From assembly GCA_903824575.1 (NCBI GenBank), contig CAIJXJ010000183.1, positions 1 through 43,719 on the forward strand: a stretch of 43,719 nucleotides of DNA, given 5' to 3'. A program made the translations under genes and the position numbers. Each line of letters starts with the position of its first letter. The stretch's first letter is position 1. Below are positions 23,392 through 31,925 of the stretch, piece by piece. Under the pieces are notes generated by a model that made no database searches, had not been told where the DNA came from, and saw only the letters and a program-made list of their open reading frames with translations. This DNA comes from an uncultured Methylobacillus sp. (GTDB taxonomy: Bacteria; Pseudomonadota; Gammaproteobacteria; Burkholderiales; Methylophilaceae).

Positions 23392-23775
23392 TCAATCCAT
23401 ACGGACCAACACCCGACGATCACAGTCGCATTGGGCATCGTGAATGGTCTTGTATTGGTAGACTGGCTCATTAGAGATATTTGATGGCGTCTGAACTCTT
23501 TCAGGAGCTTTTTGCTCGGCTAAAGCATAGCCAATGACACCGCCGAATAGCATGGGCACCATCAAATCAGCCATATCCATGCGAGGCTGAGTAATCACGA
23601 CAGGCGCAGGATATGTTGGGACGTAATAGCCAGGTGAATAATAGCTTGGCGTGTAGTAACTCGGCCCGTAATAGACTGGCGTCGAAGCATGGTGAGCGTA
23701 GTGCTCCTCATGATGACCATCGGCACTTGCTTGCGTTGATATGGCAAGCAGTACGATCAACATTAATTTTTTCAT
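23392..23775 (-). CDS. Exported Tyr/Pro-repeat protein
   Basis: A 127-aa protein with a signal peptide (MKKLMLIVLLAISTQASA) and AAGGGAAATC before the ATG. After a His-rich start (DGHHEEHYAHHAS) there is a short tandem YY-x-P repeat (YYGPSYYTPSYYSPGYYVP), then a hydrophobic Gly-rich segment (MVPMLFGGVIGYALA) and a Cys pair CDCDRR near the end. The His cluster could bind metal. Envelope location likely; function unknown. It is 54 bases upstream of the Pal-like gene on the same strand. Confidence 0.7.
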   Translation of the reverse strand: MKKLMLIVLLAISTQASADGHHEEHYAHHASTPVYYGPSYYTPSYYSPGYYVPTYPAPVVITQPRMDMADLMVPMLFGGVIGYALAEQKAPERVQTPSNISNEPVYQYKTIHDAQCDCDRRVLVRMD

Positions 23776-24075
23776 GATTTCCCTTTCAATCCTTAGCTCT
23801 GCTCAACAGTCAATAGCAACAATTGCTTACTGAGTACCTATAGAGACGCTAGTCGTTAAAAACTGTCAGGGGAGTTTTGAAAATATTTTCATGGCAATGC
23901 AGCCAGTATAGGATTTGCTAGGATTAAAAGCCCGGAAGATGGCATGCAAGGGCTTGGGTAGCTGCTTCACTTCATAGAGCAGCATTGCAATGTGTAGTGA
24001 ATTGTCAGCCTGCTATGTGGGTTCACAGCAGGCGCCGCGCTCGCCAACGTGATGCTTAACGCATCTATCGGCTAT
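23776..24075. other. Intergenic stretch with hairpin
   Basis: 300 bases without a gene. A 7-bp stem (gcctgct 24008-24014 with agcaggc 24027-24033, 12-base loop) lies just after the end of the 24076 gene and may be a weak terminator, though no T-run follows. Confidence 0.35.
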
Positions 24076-24621
24076 TCATTGTGAAGGGGTATTTATCGGC
24101 GGCGGCGCTTGGATGCGCGACTGAAGTACAGCATCAAGTGCCTTAACATGGATTGGCTTCATCGAACTGCCGTAGAAACTTGATGTGAGACGCAAATCTA
24201 ACAACTGACCACGCTTCGTTACCACGATGGTTGGAAACCTGATTAGACGTGCTGAATAGGAGGAAAGTACGACACCTCGGCTGATCAATTCACCATCCAG
24301 CATCAGCGCAAAGCAGTGATCCTCAAGTTGCTGCCGGGCATTGCTGGCCGGGAATCGGTCAGGGTTCAACTGCCAGCGTGCATCAGCCATGTCCCAAGAG
24401 GTGACATCCAGCTCAGTCAGCGTAGGAGGAATGCCCAGCAATCGGGTTATGTCTGTAGAGGACTCTGACCGCACACATTGCGAGGCGTCGGCGCCGATAG
24501 GGTCCGTGATCCACAGCCGCAAGCGAGGCGCTCCATCAGCACTAGCCACCGAGGCGAAGATTAGGCTGGCCAGCATGGCAACCAGTGTTTTCATGCAGAA
24601 GTTATTGTGAAGATTGCGCAT
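24076..24621 (-). CDS. Exported protein of unknown function
   Basis: A 181-aa protein with a signal peptide (core LVAMLASLIFASVASA); the start may be ATG 24621 or the in-frame ATG 24594. The mature part has ITDPIGADASQCV, HCFALMLDGELISRGVVLSS and FPTIVVTKRGQLLDLRL. The last phrase recalls integrating-element TIGR03757-type proteins, but the match is from memory and weak. Plausibly periplasmic. Confidence 0.6.
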   Translation of the reverse strand: MRNLHNNFCMKTLVAMLASLIFASVASADGAPRLRLWITDPIGADASQCVRSESSTDITRLLGIPPTLTELDVTSWDMADARWQLNPDRFPASNARQQLEDHCFALMLDGELISRGVVLSSYSARLIRFPTIVVTKRGQLLDLRLTSSFYGSSMKPIHVKALDAVLQSRIQAPPPINTPSQ

Positions 24622-24648
24622 GGGATAGAGTGCCTTAACATTGTCAGT

Positions 24649-24903
24649 TCAGCGTAACACGATGTAGAACATCACGAACAGACCAAAAGCCACAATCGCA
24701 CCCAATCCTTTGAGGCATACCTGAATCCAGAAGCGGATCGGTTCTTCTGATCGATCAGCATCTATTTTTAATAGGGATAGAGGATAAGGAACGTCGATTC
24801 TCGATGATCCGGTCTTCAAGGATTTGATCACATCCAGAGTAAACAGGAAACAGAACAGAACTAATGCGAATCCCATCAGATTGTCAGCCACTCGTATCTC
24901 CAT
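24649..24903 (-). CDS. Small two-span membrane protein
   Basis: An 84-aa protein with hydrophobic segments at residues ~10-27 (MGFALVLFCFLFTLDVI) and ~66-83 (LGAIVAFGLFVMFYIVL), and a polar loop between. Same strand as the exported gene 27 bases downstream, so the two may be co-transcribed. No family recognised. Confidence 0.55.
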   Translation of the reverse strand: MEIRVADNLMGFALVLFCFLFTLDVIKSLKTGSSRIDVPYPLSLLKIDADRSEEPIRFWIQVCLKGLGAIVAFGLFVMFYIVLR

Positions 24904-25244
24904 CGTTGTTTGTTATCAGTTTATTGGACGGTGCACCAATTTATTTGTCAGGATATGACGGCATTTATCTACGGTGGGATCAAACTCCATGTGCAACAGT
25001 TTACGGAGGGAATGTTGCACATGGAGAAAATTACACGCGATTAGGGGCAAAGCAATCTCGCAGCACCAATGGCAGCTCTCATCTTTTGGCGCCGCCGCTG
25101 AACGTCAGTTGCCTTTTTCTGTGAAATTGGATGATCAATCTATACGCAAGTGCTGATTACCAATGTCGCAATCAAGAACCCGAAAATTTCTTTATCCGAC
25201 CGTAACCCAGAAAATGAATTTTTGCGAAATTTAATTGAACACAA
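24904..25244. other. Intergenic stretch carrying a long perfect inverted repeat
   Basis: About 340 bases with no supported gene. Its main content is the 14-bp inverted repeat at 24985-25026, annotated separately. Confidence 0.45.
24985..25026. repeat. 14-bp perfect inverted repeat (stem-loop)
   Basis: Arms ctccatgtgcaaca (24985-24998) and tgttgcacatggag (25013-25026) pair perfectly around a 14-base loop. No T-tract follows on either strand. It could be a transcript-end structure, an operator or the remains of a mobile element. Confidence 0.7.
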
Positions 25245-25439
25245 CTATGCAATTAAATGATCACTTTCTTGGAATTGACAGAGCCGGCTGAACTCATTGA
25301 ATTGGGAAGCCATATCAGCTTCGTATCGATAGTTGCGATTTGTCCTGTAGCGGAATTGATGGCAGACGAACTTCAGCATGAATGCCACTGCCAGGAATGA
25401 AAAGATCCAGAAGCTCAAGTTTTCCATAGAAGGCCACAT
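25245..25439 (-). CDS. Small single-span membrane protein
   Basis: A 64-aa protein, MWPSMENLSFWIFSFLAVAF then a basic/aromatic region (FRYRTNRNYRYEAD). The start is ATG 25439 or ATG 25427. It begins 4 bases after the stop of the preceding small gene, which suggests a two-gene unit. No function recognised. Confidence 0.5.
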   Translation of the reverse strand: MWPSMENLSFWIFSFLAVAFMLKFVCHQFRYRTNRNYRYEADMASQFNEFSRLCQFQESDHLIA

Positions 25440-25443
25440 GGTT

Positions 25444-25656
25444 TTATATAACTCTGGCAGGAAAAGTTAGGCTCAATTTCTCGCTGGTGATTAGTCGAAA
25501 GTTCTCTTTGCCGGATTTCGCATCGCTTGCGTCTTGGAGTTGCAACGGTTGCGGGTCGGACTTTTGCGTTTGAAGTTGCAGCATCAAGCGCGTGGGTCTG
25601 CCATTCATGAGGTAAGCATTGTTGCAAGGAGGCGGTGAGGCAAAAGAGTATGGCAT
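25444..25656 (-). CDS. Small protein of unknown function
   Basis: A 70-aa protein starting at ATG 25656 (MPYSFASPPPCNNAYLMNG), chosen because GGGGAAAT lies about 6 bases upstream. The same frame is open further up but without a ribosome site. Gln/Leu/Pro-rich middle, no signal peptide, no recognised family. Likely co-transcribed with the small membrane protein that follows. Confidence 0.5.
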   Translation of the reverse strand: MPYSFASPPPCNNAYLMNGRPTRLMLQLQTQKSDPQPLQLQDASDAKSGKENFRLITSEKLSLTFPARVI

Positions 25657-26118
25657 GGTTATTTCCCCAAATTTCAAGTTCAAACATCGGGGCAGCACAG
25701 TTACGCACATAAACGAAGGTTTATGTCGCAATCCCGCTGCCATAGTTTCCCTTAGGCCGGTGACTTTGCGTCCTTGCTTTTCAGCAAGTTTGCCGATCAG
25801 ACGGAAGAATATTATTTTGTCCTGGAAGATGCCATTCAAAACAGATGGCCGGTCGAATACGCGGATAAACGGTGAGCAGGTTATAAGCCAGATTCCATTT
25901 TCGGCACTGTAATTGCGAACACAATCTGCCTGTGGTATTTATCTGGCAGGAAGCGCTGAATTATTCCGTTCGCCCCTTCGACTGCTCTACCATAAGACAC
26001 TCCGCACAGGGCGAGTGTCTTATGTAACAACTGATCATTCAACTAGCCATCTGACTAAGCTGTAAAATTCGTAGTAAGTCATTGCTTATAGCCATTCTAC
26101 TAACTCTAAGGAAACAAA
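25657..26118. other. Intergenic stretch upstream of the cyclophilin gene
   Basis: About 460 bases with no supported gene; open frames on both strands lack ribosome sites. It contains the 11-bp inverted repeat at 25991-26024 and should carry the ppiA-like promoter close to 26100. Confidence 0.4.
25991..26024. repeat. 11-bp perfect inverted repeat (stem-loop)
   Basis: cataagacact (25991-26001) pairs with agtgtcttatg (26014-26024) around a 12-base loop. The words ccccttcgactgctc just before it resemble dispersed-repeat sequence. Possible terminator or repeat remnant. Confidence 0.6.
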
Positions 26119-26664
26119 ATGCGTCTGAAACTGGCAGCTACCCTTCTCGTTTGCATGATCTCAGCCCAAGCCTGGGCGCAACCCACGGTGCAGATCAATA
26201 CTAACCTCGGGCCAATCGTGGTGGAGCTTGACAGTGAAAAGGCACCCAAGACGGTGGCGAATTTTCTGGAGTATGTGAAGAGCGGCCATTATGCCGGGAC
26301 TATCTTCCATCGCGTGATCAACGGTTTCATGATTCAAGGGGGTGGTATGACCCGGGAAATGGCTGAAAAACCAACCCGTGCGCCGATTAAGAACGAGGCG
26401 GATAATGGATTGAAGAACCAGATCGGCACCATTGCGATGGCCCGCACCAATGATCCCCATTCGGCAACTTCGCAGTTCTTCATCAATGTCGCAGATAATG
26501 GTTTTCTCAATCACACCTCGAAGGACGGGCGCGGCTGGGGTTATGCCGTGTTTGGCAAGGTCACCAAGGGGATGGAAGTGGTCGACAAAATCGCTACCTC
26601 ACCGACAGAACCGGGGGATGTGCCGATCAAGCCGGTCGTGATTGAATCCGTTGTGTTGAAGTAA
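26119..26664 (+). CDS. ppiA: Periplasmic cyclophilin-type peptidyl-prolyl isomerase
   Basis: A 181-aa protein with a signal peptide ([20 protein letters not shown]) and AAGGA before the ATG. Cyclophilin motifs: [14 protein letters not shown] (catalytic Arg and Phe), [35 protein letters not shown]. It catalyses cis-trans isomerisation of prolyl bonds in folding envelope proteins. The signal peptide favours PpiA over cytoplasmic PpiB. Confidence 0.92.
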   Translation: MRLKLAATLLVCMISAQAWAQPTVQINTNLGPIVVELDSEKAPKTVANFLEYVKSGHYAGTIFHRVINGFMIQGGGMTREMAEKPTRAPIKNEADNGLKNQIGTIAMARTNDPHSATSQFFINVADNGFLNHTSKDGRGWGYAVFGKVTKGMEVVDKIATSPTEPGDVPIKPVVIESVVLK

Positions 26665-26821
26665 GCTTGAGCCCGCTTGAATTAAGCTTAAAACGTCAGA
26701 ACAAAAGAAAACATTTGATGCCTCGCTTGCTCATTACGGGTACGGCCGGGAGTGGTGCCATCACCACGATTGAGCATTCGACATGCGGGCCTTGCAGTGC
26801 TCAGTTTTCCGATGAATCGAT

Positions 26822-28114
26822 TCATGGCCGGATCAATAGCACCAGCATTGAGACGGCGCAAATGGCCATGACTGCAGCTGCCAATCTCCCCAGAAAAAGC
26901 AGTCGGCCTTTGATCACGAAGTCCCCCAGTACTCTCGGCAGGCCGGCCAACCAGAGAATGATGAACAGGAGTGGCACGGCAACGACGCCGTTGACGATGG
27001 CGCTCCAGTAGAGCGCCTTGATTGGATTAATCGAAGTAAAATCGAGAGCGGCGCCACCGAGTGTGGCCACTGCAATCACGGCGTAGAAGGTACGGGCCTC
27101 GGTTGGCTTGAGAGACAGGCCAGTCGGACGTTCAAAGGCTTCGGCCACGGCATAAGCAGCAGAACCGGCCAGCACCGGCACCGCCAGTAAACCGCTGCCG
27201 ATGATGCCGAGCGCGAACAGCAGGAATGCTAACGGCCCTACAATTGGTCTCAATGCCTCTGCCGCCTGGCTTGATGATTGGATGTCTGTTACGCCGGAGA
27301 CATGCAATGTCACGGCGGTGGTGAGCATGATGAAGAAGGCGATGAAGCAGGAGACTGCCATGCCGAAGGTTGTGTCATGGCGCACCTGGCGTAATTCCGA
27401 TGACAGTTGCCTAGTCGTTGCGGCATGGGACTTGCGCTTGACCTGACGCTCTTCGATTTCCTGCGCGGTTTGCCAGAAGAACAGGTAGGGACTGATGGTG
27501 GTGCCAAACAGCGCCACTACCATGTTGATATATTCAGGTGTCCACTGGATGTTCGGCCATACGGCATCGCGCAGTACTTCCTGCCAGGGAATGTGCACCG
27601 TAAAAATGACGCCGGTATAGGCCAGCAATGAGAGGGTGAGCCATTTCAGGATGTGGACGTAACGCTCATACGGGATCCTTATCTGCAGAAAAGCACATAA
27701 CAGTCCGGCGATCAGGGAATACAAGTGCTGCGAGCCGCCAAAAACCAGCCGGATTGCATCGCCGATAGCGGCCAGGTCTGCGGCTATATTGAGGGTGTTG
27801 GCGAGTAGCAGAGCGCAGACGACCGTGAGCAGAAGCGGGCGCGGCAGGTTGCCATGCAGATTGGCGGCCAGGCCACGACCGGTGACGACACCGATGCGTG
27901 CACAGATGACCTGTACCGCCACTACCAGCGGCCAGGCAAAAACGATACTCCACAAGCTGTGTAATCCAAGTTGCGCGCCGGCTTGGGAATAGGTGGCAAT
28001 GCCGCTGGGATCGTCGTCTGCGGCGCCAGTAATCAAGCCCGGGCCGATTCGACGTAATACCCCTGGAATTTTCAGCATGCGTGCATTATTGCGTATTCCA
28101 CTCAAGTGCGACAT
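26822..28114 (-). CDS. Nramp-related divalent metal transporter
   Basis: A 430-aa protein with about 11 hydrophobic spans. Span 1 carries GAADDDPSGIATYSQAGAQLG and span 6 ISPYLFFWQTAQEIEER. These are the positions of DPGN and MPH in canonical Nramp Mn/Fe transporters, but here they are DPSG and no Met-Pro-His. This divergent subgroup is usually annotated Nramp-family; the metal may differ (Mg has been reported for some DPSG relatives). The start could be ATG 28114 or 28078. Divergent from the ABC gene at 28259. Confidence 0.82.
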   Translation of the reverse strand: MSHLSGIRNNARMLKIPGVLRRIGPGLITGAADDDPSGIATYSQAGAQLGLHSLWSIVFAWPLVVAVQVICARIGVVTGRGLAANLHGNLPRPLLLTVVCALLLANTLNIAADLAAIGDAIRLVFGGSQHLYSLIAGLLCAFLQIRIPYERYVHILKWLTLSLLAYTGVIFTVHIPWQEVLRDAVWPNIQWTPEYINMVVALFGTTISPYLFFWQTAQEIEERQVKRKSHAATTRQLSSELRQVRHDTTFGMAVSCFIAFFIMLTTAVTLHVSGVTDIQSSSQAAEALRPIVGPLAFLLFALGIIGSGLLAVPVLAGSAAYAVAEAFERPTGLSLKPTEARTFYAVIAVATLGGAALDFTSINPIKALYWSAIVNGVVAVPLLFIILWLAGLPRVLGDFVIKGRLLFLGRLAAAVMAICAVSMLVLLIRP

Positions 28115-28258
28115 GAAAAATTATGCAAAACGGTCACCCATTCTGATCGATAAAACCACTGAACGAACGTCTGTTATCCTGCGATACTTCATACGCTCTC
28201 GGTATGATGAGTGATTTGAATTTCTTAACATCAGGGCTGGCTGAAAACCGGGGACATT

Positions 28259-30052
28259 ATGGATTGGAATCATGAACTGCTGGATAGCCTGGCCTGGCTG
28301 GGCGAGGCCTTCGTCATCAGCCTGGTCGGGCTGATCATCACGACTGTGGCCCTGGGGCGCTATACCGGCTGGGGGCGCCAGTTCAGGAGGCTGGCTTGGG
28401 ATTATTTCAACCCCGAGCGCAGCGCTTTGCCTTTTGCCTGGCTCGCGCTGATGATATTCATGACGCTGTTTTCGGTACGCATGAATGTGTTGTTCTCGTT
28501 CTGGTATAACGGGTTTTACAGTGCGATGCAAAGGCTGGATGCCAAGGCGTTCTGGTTCATGCTGTTGGTGTTTTCCATCCTGGCTGCCATTCATGTGGGG
28601 CGTGCGCTGCTGAACTTCTATCTGCAGCAGGCCTTTCTGATTCGCTGGCGGGTCTGGTTGACTAACAGGCTGATCACCCGCTGGTTGGACCACCAGAGCT
28701 ATTATCGCAGTCAGTACGTGCCGGATGCCGCTGACAATCCGGACCAGCGCATACAACAGGATGTGGAGAGTTTCGTCGCCAAATCACTGGCCTTGTCGAT
28801 GGGCCTGCTCGATGCCGTGGTGTCGCTGTTTGCGTTCAGCATCATTCTCTGGAGCCTGTCCGGTTCACTGGTCCTGTTTGGCTGGGAGATTCCACGGGCG
28901 ATGGTGTTCATGGTCTATCTGTATGTCGTCATTGCCACGGTTTTCGCACTGAAGATCGGCAGGCCTCTGATTCAATTGAATTTCCTTAACGAGCAATATG
29001 GCGCAAATTTCCGCTATGCCTTGATCCGCCTGCGGGAATACAGCGAGAGCATTGCGTTCTATCGTGGGGAGGCGGTCGAGCGCGGTAATCTGCTGGCACG
29101 CTTTGCCAACGTGATCAGCAATATGTGGGCCATCGTGTTTCGTTCGCTCAAGTTCCAGGGCTTCAATCTTGCCATCAGTCAGGCCGCCGTGGTGTTTCCA
29201 TTCGTGGTCCAGGCGCCACGACTGTTGAGTCGCCAGATCACGCTGGGTGACGTGATGCAGACCTCGCAGTCGTTTGGTCAGGTCGAGGGGGCGTTGTCTT
29301 TCTTCCGCAGTTCCTATGATGATTTCACCGCTTATCGCGCGGAGATCAATCGTCTGTCCGGTTTCCTGGATTCGATAGATGCTGCACTGCTACTGGATAG
29401 CGTAACGATGCAAGCCGCCTCGGAGAGGCTTGCCGTAAAAGCGTTAAGCGTCAGGACGCCAGCTCAGGTGCTGCTGGTTGAAGGCTTGAATCTTGTGTTG
29501 CCGATGGGTGCGTCATTGCTCATACGTGGTCCTTCTGGCATCGGCAAAACGACCTTGCTGAGAGCGGTTGCAGGTTTGTGGCCTTATGTCACCGGCATTG
29601 TCAGTTGGCCGCTTGAACAGCAAGCCCTGTTCCTGCCGCAGAAACCCTATTTGCCTTTGGGAACGCTACGCAAGGCGCTGTACTACCCGGCGCCCATGCA
29701 GACAGACGAAGCGGCCACCATGGTCTTGCGTCAGTGTCAGTTAGGCCATCTGGTTGAGCGCCTGGATATCGACGATGACTGGACCCGTATCCTGTCGCTT
29801 GGCGAACAGCAACGTCTGGCGATTGGCCGTGTGCTGTTGAACAAGCCCAGCATCGTGTTTCTTGATGAAGCCAGTTCGGCCATGGATGAAGGTCTGGAAT
29901 ACGCCATGTACCAATTGCTGCGCCAGGCATTGCCGGCGGCAATACTGGTGAGCGTAGGTCATCGCAGCAGCTTGTTGGGCTTCCACACGCAGGAACTCGA
30001 ACTGCTGGCTGCGGGCCGGTGGCGCTTGCAAGCCTTGCCGCTGCCGGCTTAA
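28259..30052 (+). CDS. ABC transporter, fused membrane and ATPase domains (YddA/SbmA-like)
   Basis: A 597-aa half-transporter with ribosome site GGGGAC. The N-terminal ~370 residues hold about six spans of the ABC_membrane_2 / SbmA-BacA type (FSFWYNGFYSAMQRLD; DNPDQRIQQDVESF, the conserved NPDQRI motif). The ATPase follows: Walker A GPSGIGKTTLL near residue 425, signature LSLGEQQRLAIGR near 520, Walker B SIVFLDEASSAMDEG and switch His in SVGHRSS. Substrates in this family include peptides and vitamin B12-like compounds; none can be assigned here. Confidence 0.9.
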   Translation: MDWNHELLDSLAWLGEAFVISLVGLIITTVALGRYTGWGRQFRRLAWDYFNPERSALPFAWLALMIFMTLFSVRMNVLFSFWYNGFYSAMQRLDAKAFWFMLLVFSILAAIHVGRALLNFYLQQAFLIRWRVWLTNRLITRWLDHQSYYRSQYVPDAADNPDQRIQQDVESFVAKSLALSMGLLDAVVSLFAFSIILWSLSGSLVLFGWEIPRAMVFMVYLYVVIATVFALKIGRPLIQLNFLNEQYGANFRYALIRLREYSESIAFYRGEAVERGNLLARFANVISNMWAIVFRSLKFQGFNLAISQAAVVFPFVVQAPRLLSRQITLGDVMQTSQSFGQVEGALSFFRSSYDDFTAYRAEINRLSGFLDSIDAALLLDSVTMQAASERLAVKALSVRTPAQVLLVEGLNLVLPMGASLLIRGPSGIGKTTLLRAVAGLWPYVTGIVSWPLEQQALFLPQKPYLPLGTLRKALYYPAPMQTDEAATMVLRQCQLGHLVERLDIDDDWTRILSLGEQQRLAIGRVLLNKPSIVFLDEASSAMDEGLEYAMYQLLRQALPAAILVSVGHRSSLLGFHTQELELLAAGRWRLQALPLPA

Positions 30053-30069
30053 AACGTGAGATTGACTAT

Positions 30070-30146
30070 TTGCCATGCGGTATTATGGCAACTGTTCGGC
30101 GTGATTGGTGGCGGCTTGAACTATTTGGATACAAATTTCAGCCGCC
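30070..30146. terminator. Two tandem hairpins after the ABC gene
   Basis: First stem ttgccat (30070-30076) with atggcaa (30085-30091). Second stem ggcggct (30110-30116) with agccgcc (30140-30146), extended by three pairs after a bulge. Neither is followed by a T-tract, so termination is only a possibility; they may act as leader structures of the skp-mdt operon. Confidence 0.4.
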
Positions 30147-30204
30147 CTGACAAATTGTTGATACATGGCAAGATTAAATTCTGGTTTACTGATCGGAGAT
30201 CCAA

Positions 30205-30678
30205 TTGAATAAATTCTCACGTTTTAGCTTGCTTGTCCTTTTCATCCTGTTTGCGGCAGATGTAGCAGCAGCTGACATGAAGGTGGGTTATGTCGAAGTC
30301 AACCGAATCCTGAAAGAGGCGCCACAGGCGATGGAGAGTGCCAAGAAGCTGCAGAAGGAATTCAGCCCACGGACGGCGGAGCTCACACGCCTGCAGAAGC
30401 AGATCAACGACAAGGAAAATTCCGGCAGCGCAAAGGAACAGGAAGTCGCCGGCCTCAAGCTTGATTTCGAGCGCAAGCAGCGCGAGTTGAATGAAGACAT
30501 CAGCATTCGCAAAAACGAGGAGCTTGCCGCGCTGCAAGATCGCATCAACAAGGCTGTGACCGCCGTGTCTGAAGCTGACGGCTATGATCTGGTGCTCTAC
30601 AGTGGCTTGGCTTACGGCAGCAAACGCATCGACATGACCGACCGGGTCCTGAAGTCTCTGGATAAAACGGCCCCATGA
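30205..30678 (+). CDS. OmpH/Skp-family periplasmic chaperone
   Basis: A 157-aa protein starting at TTG 30205 with GGAGAT about 6 bases upstream. Signal peptide MNKFSRFSLLVLFILFAADVAAA. Mature part: KVGYVEVNRILKEAPQA, then long charged coiled-coil helices (residues ~45-115), and a C-terminal YDLVLYSGLAYGSKRIDMTD, the standard OmpH ending. Skp chaperones hold unfolded outer-membrane proteins. The usual partner genes (bamA, lpxD) are absent; instead its stop overlaps the RND membrane-fusion gene (ATGA), so it probably serves or is regulated with the pump. Confidence 0.88.
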   Translation: MNKFSRFSLLVLFILFAADVAAADMKVGYVEVNRILKEAPQAMESAKKLQKEFSPRTAELTRLQKQINDKENSGSAKEQEVAGLKLDFERKQRELNEDISIRKNEELAALQDRINKAVTAVSEADGYDLVLYSGLAYGSKRIDMTDRVLKSLDKTAP

Positions 30679-31925
30679 GCCTGAATCAGAGCGGGTCCTC
30701 GTCAGGCCGTGGCCAGCCTCCTGCAAATCGCTGGCGCTGGTTGCTGCTGCTTATAATCATCTCCGTGGCGCTGGGTGCGACCTGGGTGATCCGCAACAAG
30801 AGCGAGCCGGCGGCGCCTGCAAGCAGAAAATTCGACGGCAAATCACGCCCGATGCCGGTGCTGGCCGCTGCGGCCGTCACGCGCGACGTCAAGGTCTATC
30901 TCGACGCCCTTGGTTCGGTGGCCTCGCGCAATACCATCACGGTCAAGACGCGGGTCAATGGACAATTGTTGAAGCTCTATTTCCGCGAGGGCCAGAGCGT
31001 CAAGGCTGGTGAAATGCTGGCAGAAGTCGATCCACGTCCTTATGAAGTCGCGCTCGCCCAGATGAACGCTCAACTGAGCAAGGACAAGGCAACTCTGGAT
31101 AACGCCAGGATGGATCTCGAACGCTTTAACACCTTGCTGGCGCAGGACTCCATCGCGAGGCAACAAGTTGACACCCAGGCAGCTCTGGTTCGCCAGAATG
31201 TCGCTATCATCGCCGTCGATCAGGCGCAAGTCGATAACGCCAAATTACAATTGAGCTATTGCCGGACCCTCGCCCCGATCAGCGGTGTGGTGGGGCTGCG
31301 CCAGGTTGATCCTGGCAATCAGATCCAGACTGGCGACGTGAACGGCATCGTCACCATCACTCAGCTGCAACCCATTACCGTGTTGTTCCCGATTCCCGAA
31401 GACAACCTGCCCGGAGTGATTGCTCGCATCAAGGCCGGAGGCCCTGTCCCGGTCGAAGCCTATGACCGTCAGAAGACTGCCAAGTTGGCGGATGGGCACT
31501 TGCTGACGATGGATAACCAGATCGATCCCACCACCGGCACCATCAGGCTACGGGCCGAATTCAAGAATGAAAACGGCAGCCTGTTCCCCAACCAGTTCGT
31601 CAACATGCGGCTGCTGCTTGACGTGATCAAGGACGCGGTTCTGATCCCGGCATCAGCGGTGCAGCGCAGCAGCAGCGGCAGCAACGTCTATGTGTTGAAG
31701 CCGGATGAAACGGTAGAATTGCGCACTATCAAGACCGGCGTCGTGGAGGGTGACAACATCGTCATTACCCATGGCCTCGCGGCTGGAGAATCGGTGATCA
31801 TCGACGGCATAGACAAACTGCGCGATGGCGCCAAGGTGCGCGTCGTCGTGCCTGGCATCCCGGACAAGGTTAACCATCGAGGCAAACCAGGGGAGGGGAA
31901 GCGCCACCAACGGAGCGAAGCATGA
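30675..31925 (+). CDS. mdtA: RND pump periplasmic adaptor (MdtA-like membrane fusion protein)
   Basis: A 416-aa protein with an N-terminal membrane anchor ([18 protein letters not shown]). HlyD/biotinyl-lipoyl features: [44 protein letters not shown], an alpha-hairpin (~residues 125-185), then [20 protein letters not shown]. It links the inner-membrane RND pumps to the outer-membrane channel. ATGA overlap with the skp-like gene and with the next pump gene shows tight coupling. Confidence 0.92.
   Translation: MSLNQSGSSSGRGQPPANRWRWLLLLIIISVALGATWVIRNKSEPAAPASRKFDGKSRPMPVLAAAAVTRDVKVYLDALGSVASRNTITVKTRVNGQLLKLYFREGQSVKAGEMLAEVDPRPYEVALAQMNAQLSKDKATLDNARMDLERFNTLLAQDSIARQQVDTQAALVRQNVAIIAVDQAQVDNAKLQLSYCRTLAPISGVVGLRQVDPGNQIQTGDVNGIVTITQLQPITVLFPIPEDNLPGVIARIKAGGPVPVEAYDRQKTAKLADGHLLTMDNQIDPTTGTIRLRAEFKNENGSLFPNQFVNMRLLLDVIKDAVLIPASAVQRSSSGSNVYVLKPDETVELRTIKTGVVEGDNIVITHGLAAGESVIIDGIDKLRDGAKVRVVVPGIPDKVNHRGKPGEGKRHQRSEA

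Noticed and set aside
23620-23700. Short tandem repeat as a CRISPR-like or minisatellite array
   Set aside because: It is the in-frame YY-x-P codon repeat of an exported protein, not spaced repeats with unique spacers.
24864-25124. 86-codon plus-strand frame across the 14-bp inverted repeat
   Set aside because: It overlaps the start of the opposite membrane-protein gene and lacks start signals. A few stretches look protein-like, so a gene relic cannot be fully excluded.
26667-27011. 114-codon plus-strand frame after ppiA
   Set aside because: Mostly antisense to the Nramp-type gene; typical shadow frame.
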